Shown: positions 25,479 to 34,286 of the stretch, piece after piece
How the letters are laid out: every line of letters begins with the position of its first letter
Position numbering within the stretch: the first letter of the stretch is position 1
Source of the DNA: Bacteroidota bacterium
GTDB lineage: Bacteria > Bacteroidota > Bacteroidia > Cytophagales > Cyclobacteriaceae
Assembly (NCBI GenBank): GCA_023393375.1
Contig: JAEWLI010000007.1
Coordinates: 1 to 44,309 of the forward strand
Direction of reading: 5' to 3'
DNA: 44,309 nt
Made by a program: the position numbers and the translations under genes
Notes under the pieces: generated by a model
The model's database searches: none
The model's input: the letters and a program-made list of their open reading frames with translations, nothing else
What the model was told of the DNA's origin: nothing

Positions 25479-27899
25479 ATGTTGGTAAAAGATAAAACGA
25501 ATGTTAAGTGTTTCCATTGTGGTGAATCCTGTAATAAAGACCATATCGTTTTTGATGATAAGGACTTTTGTTGTCAGGGTTGTAAAACGGTGTATGAAAT
25601 CCTGAACCAAAATGATCTATGTGAATATTATACTTATGAAAAGCATCCCGGAAACAATAAATCGATAGATATCGACAAATTTCTTTTTCTAGAAAATGAG
25701 GAAATTGCGCACCGTTTACATGATTTTATTAGTCCTGAATTAAACAAAGTTACTTTTTACATACCTAAGATCCATTGCAGCAGTTGCATTTGGCTGTTAG
25801 AAAATCTAAACAGGCTTAATCCGCATATTTTAAGTTCGAGAGTAAATTTCGTAAAAAAGACAGTTTCCATTGATTATAATCCTGGTAGTATAAAGTTAAA
25901 AGCTATAGCAGGTCTGTTGGCGGAAATTGGCTATGAGCCTTATATCAGCCTGGATGATGAACAAAAAAAAGAAAAGAAAGATCAGCACAAAAGCCTGTAT
26001 ATCAAAATCGGGGTAGCAGGTTTTTGTTTTGGCAATATCATGTTATTGAGTTTCCCCGATTATCTTGGCGTGGATTTTCTGCAGGACAGACATTTAAAAC
26101 CCTTCTTTTCTGTTTTGAACATTTTACTGGCATTGCCGGTGATGTTTTATGCGGGAAGCGACTATTTGATTTCCGCCTATCGTAGCATCAGGCAAAAATA
26201 CATCAATATCGATGTACCACTTGCTTTGGGCATTATTGCCCTTTTTGGAAGGAGCATCTATGAAATAACATATCAATTAGGGCCAGGTTATTTAGACTCC
26301 CTTGCAGGTTTGATATTCTTTCTCCTAACCGGCAAATGGTTTCAAAGTAAAACTTATGACAGCCTTTCATTTGAAAGAGACTATCGGGCTTATTTCCCAT
26401 TGGCTATATTAAAGGAAAGCCTGGATGAAATTCTGATCACACCTGTGGCTAACCTAAAAAAAGACGACGTGATTGTGATTAGGAATCAGGAAGTGATTCC
26501 ATGCGATGGCGAATTACTAAGCGATGTTGCTCATCTGGACTATAGTTTTGTAACTGGTGAATCTAAAATTGTGAACCTGCACAAAGGCGATCATATTTAT
26601 GCGGGAGGAAGGCAAACAGGTGCTAAAATTAGGATCAAAGTGACTAAGGAGGTATCACAAAGTTACCTTACTCAACTTTGGAACAATGAATCTTTCAATA
26701 ACGACAAACAGCTAAAGAGTCAGGCTATTCTCAATAAAGTCAGTAAATACTTTACTATAGTTATATTATTGATTGCCATATTTGCTTTTTTATTTTGGGC
26801 AAAGGAAGATATTCGTATTGCCATCAATGCTTTCACAGCTGTACTAATTATTGCCTGTCCCTGTGCCTTAGCCATGTCAGTGCCTTTTACCAATGGTAAT
26901 GTTACACGGGTATTGGGTAGAAATAAATTTTATTTAAAAAATACAGAAGCGGTAGAAAGGTTAAATCATGTTGATCATTTGGTGTTCGATAAAACTGGCA
27001 CACTTACTCAGATTGGGCAGAGTAAAATGACTTACCAGGGTCAGGTAGACCATGAGTTGTTATCGGCAATTAGTGCCCTTGCTTTTAATTCTACCCATCC
27101 TTTGAGCAAAAAGATATATGAACATCTGCTCCATGAGAAAATAGATGGCAAAAATCTGACCATTCAGAACTTCCTGGAAATACCCGGAAAAGGTATTCAG
27201 GGAAATGTGTCAAGTGGATTTTTTAAAATCGGTTCTAAAAGTTTCGTGGTAGCAGGTTCCGCTCCAATTGAAGATGAGAAATGGGTAGGACAATCAAAAA
27301 TCTATGTATCTTCCAATAATAAAATTTCCGGGACTTTTCAAATTTTGGATAATTATAGGGAAGGATTACAAGGAGCAATTGCTGAATTAAATGAACATTA
27401 CAGCATTTCTTTACTTTCCGGGGATAATGATCAGGAAAGAGAAAATCTCCGGGCTATATTTCCGGAAAGTGCAGAATTGTTATTTAACCAAAAACCCAGT
27501 GATAAGCTGGAATATATTAAAAAACTACAAACAGAAGGCCATCGGGTACTAATGGCTGGTGATGGGTTGAATGATGCTGGTGCTTTGCAACAAAGTGACA
27601 TTGGAATAGCCGTTGCTGAAGATACATCATCATTTTCGCCTGCCAGTGATGCCATATTGAGTGCTGGTGAGATTACCCGAATGCCATTATTTTTACAATT
27701 CGCCCGATCGGCTAAGACGATTCTGTTGACAAGCTTCACTATTTCTTTTCTTTATAATATCATTGGACTTTCTTTTGCCGTTACTGGTATGTTAACACCT
27801 ATATTTGCTGCCATATTAATGCCTATTAGCAGTATTTCTGTAGTTGCTTTCACTACTTTTGCAGTAAATATTGTAGCAAGAAAAATGAAACTGATTTAA
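25479..27899 (+). CDS. ccoI: Cu+-type P-type ATPase for cbb3 oxidase assembly
   Basis: This 806-aa inner-membrane ATPase supplies copper for the CuB site of cbb3 oxidase. Residues 6-46 form a cysteine-rich region (CFHCGE, FCCQGCKTVYEIL) of the ATPase-associated metal-binding type. An HMA-like domain with CSSCIWLLENL follows. The membrane site is CPC (460-462) in ACPCALAMSVPF, with DKTGTLTQ (Asp504), TGES and GDGLNDAGAL further on. YN in TM7 (SFLYNIIGLSF) and MPISSISVV in TM8 are PIB-1 copper signatures, unlike the Zn-type pump at 2316-4391. An ATG at 25479 is taken as the start; a GTG at 25464 adds five residues. It is the first gene of the cco cluster, one base ahead of ccoS. Confidence 0.93.
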   Translation: MLVKDKTNVKCFHCGESCNKDHIVFDDKDFCCQGCKTVYEILNQNDLCEYYTYEKHPGNNKSIDIDKFLFLENEEIAHRLHDFISPELNKVTFYIPKIHCSSCIWLLENLNRLNPHILSSRVNFVKKTVSIDYNPGSIKLKAIAGLLAEIGYEPYISLDDEQKKEKKDQHKSLYIKIGVAGFCFGNIMLLSFPDYLGVDFLQDRHLKPFFSVLNILLALPVMFYAGSDYLISAYRSIRQKYINIDVPLALGIIALFGRSIYEITYQLGPGYLDSLAGLIFFLLTGKWFQSKTYDSLSFERDYRAYFPLAILKESLDEILITPVANLKKDDVIVIRNQEVIPCDGELLSDVAHLDYSFVTGESKIVNLHKGDHIYAGGRQTGAKIRIKVTKEVSQSYLTQLWNNESFNNDKQLKSQAILNKVSKYFTIVILLIAIFAFLFWAKEDIRIAINAFTAVLIIACPCALAMSVPFTNGNVTRVLGRNKFYLKNTEAVERLNHVDHLVFDKTGTLTQIGQSKMTYQGQVDHELLSAISALAFNSTHPLSKKIYEHLLHEKIDGKNLTIQNFLEIPGKGIQGNVSSGFFKIGSKSFVVAGSAPIEDEKWVGQSKIYVSSNNKISGTFQILDNYREGLQGAIAELNEHYSISLLSGDNDQERENLRAIFPESAELLFNQKPSDKLEYIKKLQTEGHRVLMAGDGLNDAGALQQSDIGIAVAEDTSSFSPASDAILSAGEITRMPLFLQFARSAKTILLTSFTISFLYNIIGLSFAVTGMLTPIFAAILMPISSISVVAFTTFAVNIVARKMKLI

Positions 27900-27900
27900 T

Positions 27901-28113
27901 ATGTCTGTCATTATTATTTTGATCATTGTTTCAGTTTTGGTAGCACTTCTGTTCCTTATCGGTTTTATATGGGCAGTAATAAATGGTCAATATGATGACC
28001 CTTATTCATCATCAGTACGGATATTATTTGATGATAAAAAACGGCAGGATAATAAAAATGCCGAAAATAAGACACCAGAACAAAAAAATTCATCAGGCAA
28101 CAAGTCCGTATAA
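27901..28113 (+). CDS. ccoS: cbb3 oxidase maturation protein CcoS
   Basis: This 70-aa protein has one N-terminal membrane helix (about 2-30) ending in the family signature AVINGQYDDP, which is followed by a hydrophilic, charged tail. CcoS is needed for cofactor incorporation into cbb3 oxidase. It begins one base after the ccoI stop, confirming a single transcript. The tail from residue 45 is longer than in many proteobacterial homologues. Confidence 0.93.
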   Translation: MSVIIILIIVSVLVALLFLIGFIWAVINGQYDDPYSSSVRILFDDKKRQDNKNAENKTPEQKNSSGNKSV

Positions 28114-28274
28114 TTTCCTATTTATGGAAACCATTTATGGTATTGATTTTTCATAAATTATATTTTCTTTCCTGTCAGTGAAAATATTTATCGAATTTTT
28201 TAGAAATATGTAATCCTCAATTGCTTCAAAAACATTTTTTGAATTTCACCCTTAAACGATAATTGGCCAAAAAT

Positions 28275-28288
28275 ATGATATTTGTCAT
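28275..28288. promoter_or_regulatory. CRP/FNR-like palindrome upstream of ccoNO
   Basis: ATGA-TATTTG-TCAT is a TGA-N6-TCA dyad, the core shared by CRP- and FNR-family sites, centred 65 bases before the ccoNO start in the 233-bp gap after ccoS. It suggests oxygen-responsive control of the oxidase genes, but the outer bases deviate from TTGAT/ATCAA. Confidence 0.35.
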
Positions 28289-28346
28289 TTTTTTGACACC
28301 CGCTTATAGCTAATTTACGGGCAATTTCATCAAATTTTAACCTGTA

Positions 28347-30491
28347 ATGCAGATCGATAAATTTAGTTACGATAATAAAATTGTTAAATATTTTACAATT
28401 GCTATTGTGTTGTGGGGAGTGGTAGGTATGTTGGTAGGTCTCACCATTGCCATCCAATTGTTTTACCCGGAGTTTACATTGGGTCAAATTACTTCATTTG
28501 GCAGATTGCGAGCCTTACATACCAATGCGGTGATTTTCGCCTTTGTCGGAAATGGCATATTTGCTGGGGTATATTATTCCATGCAACGCCTGCTAAAAAC
28601 CCGTATGTACAGCGATTTGTTGAGCTGGATTAACTTCTGGGGTTGGCAACTTATCATTGTTTTGGCAGCCATCACGCTTCCGTTAGGGCTAACAACTTCC
28701 AAAGAATATGCAGAATTGGAATGGCCAATTGATATTCTGATTGCCCTGGTTTGGGTGGCTTTTGGTATCAATATGATGGGAACTATTATTAAAAGGCGTG
28801 AAAGACACATGTATGTAGCCATTTGGTTTTACATTGCCACATTTGTGACAGTAGCTGTACTTCATATTGTCAATTCTTTTGGCATGCCCGTCACCTTATT
28901 TAAAAGTTATTCCTGGTATGCCGGTGTTCAGGATGCGCTGGTACAATGGTGGTACGGGCATAATGCGGTAGCATTTTTTCTAACTACGCCATATCTGGGT
29001 TTGATGTATTACTTTGTTCCTAAAGCTGCCAACAGGCCAATATATTCTTACAAGCTTTCTATTATACACTTCTGGGCCCTGATCTTTATCTACATTTGGG
29101 CCGGACCTCACCACTTACTCTATACGTCTTTGCCAGGTTGGGCTCAATCACTTGGTGTTGTATTCTCTTTCATGCTCATTGCACCATCATGGGGTGGCAT
29201 GCTCAATGGTTTGTTGACCTTACGAGGTGCATGGGACAAAGTGAGAGAAGATCCGGTATTAAAATTTATGGTTGTTGCCATTACAGCATATGGTATGGCT
29301 ACCCTTGAGGGACCATTATTATCACTTAAAAATGTAAACGGTCTTTTCCATTACTCTGACTGGATCATTGCGCACGTGCACGTGGGCGGTTTGGGTTGGA
29401 ACGGATTCTTAACCTTCGGGATGCTCTACTGGCTGGTTCCCAGAATGTGGAAAACTAAATTGTACTCGGTAAAACTAGCTAATTTCCATTTCTGGATCGG
29501 CACTTTAGGTATTATATTTTATGCGCTCTCCATGTATTGGTCAGGAGTTACCCAAACTTCTATGTGGCGTCAGTTCAACGAATTTGGACAACTTGAATAT
29601 AACTTCCTTAACACAGTAACCCAAATAATACCGATGTATGTGGTTCGTGCTATCGGTGGAACTTTGTTTTTAATTGGTGCTTTGGTAATGTCTTACAACC
29701 TGATAATGACTGCAAAAAAGGGGCATTTTGATGATAATGAAGATACTGAAGCACCTTCTTTGAAACAAGAAGAAGAAAAACATGAAGAAAAGTATTGGCA
29801 CAGGGTACTGGAGAAAAAACCTGTAATCTTTACCATTTTAACGTTGGTTGCTATTCTCATTGGTGGTTTGATTGAAATGGTTCCTACTTTCCTGATCAAA
29901 TCTAATGTTCCGACTATAACCAATGTAAAGCCTTATACACCTTTGGAACTTGAAGGAAGGGACATATATATCCGTGAGGGTTGTAACTCCTGTCATTCGC
30001 AAATGGTGAGACCATTCCGGCATGAAACCACCCGATTTGCAGGAGAGTATTCCAAAGCAGGTGAATTTGTTTATGATCATCCATTTTTATGGGGATCAAA
30101 ACGAACCGGACCAGATTTACATCGTGTAGGACAGCGGTATTCCGATTCCTGGCATTATACGCATATGCTGGATCCTACCATACCATCACCAGGCAGCATT
30201 ATGCCAAGGTATCCCTGGTTATTTGATCAGATTTACAAAAAACATCTGATTCCACAAAAAATTGCTGCCATGAAAAGGCTTGGCGTTCCTTATGAAGAAG
30301 GTTTCGACAAGGTAGCAATAGTACATGCAGAAGAACAGGCAGGAAAAATAGCTGTATCATTGGCTAATGAAGGAATAGACGCACATCCTGATCTTGAGAT
30401 TGTAGCATTAATTGCTTATTTACAGCGATTGGGTACGGATATAAAAGTAAAAGATGAGGTTAATAAACCGGAGATCATAGCAGATAAATAA
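28347..30491 (+). CDS. ccoNO: Fused cbb3 cytochrome c oxidase subunits I and II (CcoN-CcoO)
   Basis: This 714-aa fusion begins with a CcoN catalytic subunit (about 1-465) with some twelve membrane helices. It carries the heme b ligand in RALHTNAV, the CuB ligands in WWYGHNAVAFF (His about 205) and GPHHLLY (about 253-254), and the high-spin heme b3 ligands in HVHVGGLGWNG (about 342). After an acidic linker (EDTEAPSLKQEEEKHEEKYW) it continues as CcoO. That part has one membrane anchor and one heme c site, C546NSCH550, in EGCNSCHSQMVRPF, with the axial Met probably in SIMPRYPWL. The enzyme reduces O2 to water and pumps protons with high O2 affinity. N-O fusions are known in Bacteroidota. A 233-bp leader separates it from ccoS. 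Confidence 0.94.
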   Translation: MQIDKFSYDNKIVKYFTIAIVLWGVVGMLVGLTIAIQLFYPEFTLGQITSFGRLRALHTNAVIFAFVGNGIFAGVYYSMQRLLKTRMYSDLLSWINFWGWQLIIVLAAITLPLGLTTSKEYAELEWPIDILIALVWVAFGINMMGTIIKRRERHMYVAIWFYIATFVTVAVLHIVNSFGMPVTLFKSYSWYAGVQDALVQWWYGHNAVAFFLTTPYLGLMYYFVPKAANRPIYSYKLSIIHFWALIFIYIWAGPHHLLYTSLPGWAQSLGVVFSFMLIAPSWGGMLNGLLTLRGAWDKVREDPVLKFMVVAITAYGMATLEGPLLSLKNVNGLFHYSDWIIAHVHVGGLGWNGFLTFGMLYWLVPRMWKTKLYSVKLANFHFWIGTLGIIFYALSMYWSGVTQTSMWRQFNEFGQLEYNFLNTVTQIIPMYVVRAIGGTLFLIGALVMSYNLIMTAKKGHFDDNEDTEAPSLKQEEEKHEEKYWHRVLEKKPVIFTILTLVAILIGGLIEMVPTFLIKSNVPTITNVKPYTPLELEGRDIYIREGCNSCHSQMVRPFRHETTRFAGEYSKAGEFVYDHPFLWGSKRTGPDLHRVGQRYSDSWHYTHMLDPTIPSPGSIMPRYPWLFDQIYKKHLIPQKIAAMKRLGVPYEEGFDKVAIVHAEEQAGKIAVSLANEGIDAHPDLEIVALIAYLQRLGTDIKVKDEVNKPEIIADK

Positions 30492-30493
30492 TC

Positions 30494-30685
30494 ATGTACA
30501 AGTTTGTTTTACAAGGAATAGAAAATGTAGAGATCTGGCCTTTAATAGCATTGGGCTTGTTTTTATCTGTATTTGTAATAGGGGTAGTGAGTGCTATTAC
30601 TGCAAAAAAAGCCTTTGTGGATCATATGCAAAACCTTCCATTGGACGAAGAAGGTAAAGAAGAATTATCAAATGAAAAATATTAG
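30494..30685 (+). CDS. ccoQ: CcoQ/FixQ-like small subunit of cbb3 oxidase
   Basis: This 63-aa protein has one membrane helix (about 14-37, IWPLIALGLFLSVFVIGVVSAI) and a charged cytosolic tail, the expected form of CcoQ, which stabilises the CcoNO-CcoP complex. It starts two bases after the ccoNO stop. Its 3' end overlaps the ccoP start by 14 bases. Sequence similarity of CcoQ proteins is always low, so the call rests on position and topology. Confidence 0.82.
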   Translation: MYKFVLQGIENVEIWPLIALGLFLSVFVIGVVSAITAKKAFVDHMQNLPLDEEGKEELSNEKY

Positions 30686-31604
30686 AAAAATGTTAGCGAA
30701 AATATTCAGAGTATTCTTTTCATTCATCTTGGCTTTCTGTTCTCTGCCAATAATGGCTCAGGATCAAACTGGTGGGTTAAATGAAAACAATACCGATTTT
30801 CAGACCATTGCATTGATATTAGTAATAGTTGTAGCAGTTATGGTTCTTATGCTCTCAATCTATTTATTATATACCGTACGTTTAATACTTCGTTTGGAAT
30901 TGGAAAAAAATGAAGATAAACAGAAAATAAATATCACTTCCAAACAGAATACATGGGCCACGTTTTCACAAAAGATGACCAAATTAGTCCCAATTGAACA
31001 GGAAGAGAACATTCTAATGGATCATAGTTATGATGGCATCAAAGAACTTGACAACCATCTACCTCCATGGTGGACAGGATTATTCTATTTTACAATCGTC
31101 TTTGGAATAGCATATTTACTGGTTTATCACATTATAAAACCTGACTGGGCACCCTTACAGGATCAAGCTTATACCATGGAAATGAAATCTTTTGAAGAAC
31201 AACGGGCGCAAATGGCCAATTTCATTGATGAAAATAATGTTAAACTTACTGTGTTGTCAGAGGACATCCAAAATGGAAAACAGTTGTTTGTGAGCAATTG
31301 TGCTTCCTGTCACAATCAGGATGGTGGTGGTAACATTGGCCCCAATCTGACAGATAATTATTGGATACACGGCAATGAAGTACAGGACGTTTTTAAAGTG
31401 ATCAAATATGGAGTAACGGGGAAAATGATCCCCTGGGATGGTACATTATCCGGCAAAGAGATTCAGGATATAGCAAACTTTGTGCTTCAGGAGTTGATAG
31501 GCACTACACCTTTAGACCCAAAAGCTCCCGAAGGTGAGCTCGTTATTCCTTCTAAGACTGATACGACCATAGTGAAGAATAACCTTCAGGCTAACTTGAA
31601 ATGA
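30672..31604 (+). CDS. ccoP: cbb3 oxidase subunit III (CcoP), mono-heme form
   Basis: This 310-aa protein begins inside ccoQ; the upstream ATG at 30591 is rejected because it would overlap ccoQ by 95 bases. The N-terminus has a signal-like hydrophobic stretch (IFRVFFSFILAFCSLPIMA) and a second helix (about 39-66). The CcoP domain DNHLPPWWTGLFYFTIVFG follows, then a third helix. Only one heme c site is present, C210ASCH214 in NCASCHNQDGGGNIGPNL, whereas classical proteobacterial CcoP has two. The electron path in this oxidase must therefore be shortened by one heme, as in other Bacteroidota. The axial Met is likely in GKMIPWDG. The ccoG start overlaps its stop (ATGA). Confidence 0.92.
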   Translation: MKNIRKMLAKIFRVFFSFILAFCSLPIMAQDQTGGLNENNTDFQTIALILVIVVAVMVLMLSIYLLYTVRLILRLELEKNEDKQKINITSKQNTWATFSQKMTKLVPIEQEENILMDHSYDGIKELDNHLPPWWTGLFYFTIVFGIAYLLVYHIIKPDWAPLQDQAYTMEMKSFEEQRAQMANFIDENNVKLTVLSEDIQNGKQLFVSNCASCHNQDGGGNIGPNLTDNYWIHGNEVQDVFKVIKYGVTGKMIPWDGTLSGKEIQDIANFVLQELIGTTPLDPKAPEGELVIPSKTDTTIVKNNLQANLK

Positions 31605-33013
31605 ACAAAACCGCTGAAGATATTTATATTCAGGATCAGGAATTCAGAGATCACATTTCAACCGTAGACAGGTCAGGAAAAAGGGTGTGGGTTTATCCAC
31701 ATAAACCTTCTGGAAAATTTCATAACTGGCGTATTTTAGTTTCAGTAGTGCTATTGGTGATCTTATTTGCCACACCATTGATAAAAATAGAGGGGCACCC
31801 GTTGATGCTCTTCAACTTTTTTGAGCGGCAGTTTATCATTTTTGGGGTTGCATTTTGGCCTCAGGATTTCTATTTGTTTTTACTGGCCACCATCGCTTTT
31901 TTTGTGTTCATCATTCTATTTACAGTTGTATTTGGCAGAATTTGGTGTGGCTGGGCCTGCCCTCAGACCATATTCATGGAAATGGTATTTCGAAAAATCG
32001 AATACTGGATTGAAGGTAGCGCATCAGCACAGAAAAAACTTAACGAATCACCCTGGAATTCTCAAAAGATTATAAAAAAAGGAGCCAAACACCTGATTTT
32101 TATATTGATATCCGTACTTATCGCCCACACATTGATGGCCTATCTTGTCGGGTTTGACCGGGTCAAAGAGTTGGTAAGCAATACACCCGGAGAAAATATT
32201 GCAGGATTTATAGGCCTGGTTTTTTTTACTGTGATATTCTATTCAGTATTTGCTTTTTTCCGTGAACAGGCTTGTGTAACTGTTTGCCCTTATGGCCGGT
32301 TACAGGGTGTATTATTAGGAAAAAGTTCTATCGTAGTTGCTTATGACTGGGTGAGAGGGGAACCCCGGGGTAAATTGAAAAAGGGACAGGTTCAGGAAAA
32401 TAACGGGGATTGCATTGCCTGTAAAAGGTGTGTGTATGTATGTCCAACAGGGATAGACATCCGGAATGGCACCCAGCTGGAATGTGTTAATTGTACAGCC
32501 TGTATGGATGCCTGCGATGATGTGATGGTTAAAATCAACAGGCCAAAAGGATTAGTACGATATGCGTCATACAATAGTATTCAGGAGGGCACAAAGAGTT
32601 TAATGAATGCCAGGGTGGTCGGTTATTCTACAGCCCTCTTGCTCATACTAACTTTGCTGACTTATTTGTTATCTACAAGAACGGATGTTGAAACAACCGT
32701 CCTTCGGGCACCTGGTATGTTGTATCAGGAACAATCAAATGGCAATATCAGCAACATGTATAATCTGACATTTATCAACAAAACTTTTCAGGACGTGTCA
32801 TTAAACCTTGGCATCAAAGAAGAAAGCGGCATAATTAAAAAATTGGGTAATCAGGAAATAAATATATCTTCCAATGCATCGGAAACTGGTGTATTCATGA
32901 TAGAATTTCCCAAAGAAAAAGTTAACCGAAACCGTAATAGCATTACGGTCCAAATCTATAAAGATGGAAAACTGATGGATGAAGTAAAAACGAATTTTAT
33001 CGGGCCAATTTAA
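31601..33013 (+). CDS. ccoG: Cytochrome c oxidase accessory protein CcoG (FixG-like)
   Basis: This 470-aa membrane ferredoxin is involved in copper handling and maturation of cbb3 oxidase. It has about five membrane helices in residues 44-220. A CGWACPQTIFMEMVFRKIE motif matches the FixG signature. Two 4Fe-4S clusters bind to C-x2-C-x2-C-x3-CP (GDCIACKRCVYVCP) and a second cluster motif, CVNCTACMDAC. A C-terminal Ig-like FixG_C domain (about 360-470) follows the last helix. Its ATG overlaps the ccoP stop by four bases (ATGA), so it is translationally coupled. Confidence 0.95.
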   Translation: MNKTAEDIYIQDQEFRDHISTVDRSGKRVWVYPHKPSGKFHNWRILVSVVLLVILFATPLIKIEGHPLMLFNFFERQFIIFGVAFWPQDFYLFLLATIAFFVFIILFTVVFGRIWCGWACPQTIFMEMVFRKIEYWIEGSASAQKKLNESPWNSQKIIKKGAKHLIFILISVLIAHTLMAYLVGFDRVKELVSNTPGENIAGFIGLVFFTVIFYSVFAFFREQACVTVCPYGRLQGVLLGKSSIVVAYDWVRGEPRGKLKKGQVQENNGDCIACKRCVYVCPTGIDIRNGTQLECVNCTACMDACDDVMVKINRPKGLVRYASYNSIQEGTKSLMNARVVGYSTALLLILTLLTYLLSTRTDVETTVLRAPGMLYQEQSNGNISNMYNLTFINKTFQDVSLNLGIKEESGIIKKLGNQEINISSNASETGVFMIEFPKEKVNRNRNSITVQIYKDGKLMDEVKTNFIGPI

Positions 33014-33081
33014 AAATTGGCCTATCGGACAGTTCTAAAATAGATTGCTGTGATTAGTGGGGTATATTTAAATCAATTAAG

Positions 33082-33522
33082 ATGAATTGGGGAGCAAAAT
33101 TAACTTTGGTAATTGTGGTATTTATAGCTTTAATGGCTATGATGGTGGTGTATAGTTTTCGTCAAGATCTGAATATGGTTACTGACAATTATTATGAAAA
33201 AGACCTACAGTATCAGCAACAAATTGAAAAGATCAAAAATACCCGCTCTTTAATTGAAAAACCTCAGGTATTATACAGGTCAACTGATAAAATAGTATCT
33301 ATAACCTTTCCAGAAAGAATTAATAATGATATTGAAGGTGAAATCCAGCTATTCCGCCCTTCTGACCATAAAATGGATAAATCATATAAAATTTCTCTTG
33401 ATGAATATGGACGCCAGTTAATCCATGTGTCAGCCTTATCCCGTGGGGAATGGTATGTTAAATTGATGTGGACGGATCAGCATGATGAGTTTTACGATGA
33501 GGTGAAAATTTTTATCCGATAA
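33082..33522 (+). CDS. ccoH: FixH/CcoH assembly protein
   Basis: This 146-aa protein has one N-terminal helix (about 6-25, LTLVIVVFIALMAMMVVYSF) followed by the family pattern NMVTDNYYEKDLQYQQQIEK. A beta-rich periplasmic domain with GEWYVKLMW at the end completes it. FixH is required for stable cbb3 assembly. It lies 68 bp after ccoG and two bases before the SafE-like gene, within the same run of genes. Confidence 0.93.
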   Translation: MNWGAKLTLVIVVFIALMAMMVVYSFRQDLNMVTDNYYEKDLQYQQQIEKIKNTRSLIEKPQVLYRSTDKIVSITFPERINNDIEGEIQLFRPSDHKMDKSYKISLDEYGRQLIHVSALSRGEWYVKLMWTDQHDEFYDEVKIFIR

Positions 33523-33524
33523 CG

Positions 33525-34220
33525 ATGTGGTGGAGTGCTTTTATATTGGGGGTTGGGGGTAGCTTACACTGCGTAGGCATGTGTGGACCTATTGTATTGG
33601 CTTTGCCGTCTTATAGAGGTGAAAATAAAAAACTTTTTGTCGGACGTTTAATTTATAATTTCGGCCGGATCACCACTTACCTGGTAATGGGGGCAATTCT
33701 GGGTCTGATTGGACATGGCATTGCTTTGGCAGGTTTCCAGCAGTCGTTTAGTATTTTAATGGGTGTGTTTGTTTTGCTTATCCTGTTATTCCCCAGACTC
33801 TCTTTATTATTAAATGCTTCTCATCCGGTAAACAAGTTTAATCTGAAATTGAAGACTTTCTTTGGTAGATTATTAAAGAAAAAATCTTTCTTCTCCCAGT
33901 TTTTGATTGGCATAGCCAATGGTTTATTGCCCTGTGGATTGGTTTACATCGCCTTGGCCGGAGCTATCATAACAGGTAATTTTGTGGATGGGGCCATATA
34001 TATGGCCTTATTTGGTTTGGGAACACTTCCTATGATGTTGGCCATCTCTTTTACGGGAAACTTTATTGGATTGCAATTAAAAAAACGGCTGTACAAATTA
34101 TCACCCTATTTTGTAGCCCTAATTGCAGTAATATTCATCGTTCGTGGATTGAACCTTGGCATTCCTTATCTGAGCCCCAAGGTGGACAAAGAGAACGTTA
34201 AGGTAGAAAGCTGTCATTGA
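33525..34220 (+). CDS. SafE/UreH-type membrane transporter linked to cbb3 oxidase
   Basis: This 231-aa protein has six to seven membrane helices and belongs to the sulfite exporter TauE/SafE / UreH_2 family. The N-terminal SLHCVGMCGPIVLALP motif, with its His and two Cys residues, and the GLLPCGLVYIAL motif are hallmarks. The family member next to cco genes in many bacteria is thought to handle copper or another metal for oxidase assembly. That role is inferred here from the two-base spacing to ccoH and its position as the last gene of the cluster. A C-terminal VKVESCH tail adds another Cys-His pair. Confidence 0.85.
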   Translation: MWWSAFILGVGGSLHCVGMCGPIVLALPSYRGENKKLFVGRLIYNFGRITTYLVMGAILGLIGHGIALAGFQQSFSILMGVFVLLILLFPRLSLLLNASHPVNKFNLKLKTFFGRLLKKKSFFSQFLIGIANGLLPCGLVYIALAGAIITGNFVDGAIYMALFGLGTLPMMLAISFTGNFIGLQLKKRLYKLSPYFVALIAVIFIVRGLNLGIPYLSPKVDKENVKVESCH

Positions 34221-34286
34221 TCTCTCAATTAAAGGGTCCTTGTTTAGGCTATAATAACTTTACTTAAGGCTACATATTATTAAAAA

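Noticed and set aside
30591..30671. Upstream ATG extension of ccoP
   Set aside because: It would overlap ccoQ by 95 bases and the added residues do not look like a CcoP N-terminus; the ATG at 30672 gives a signal-like start.
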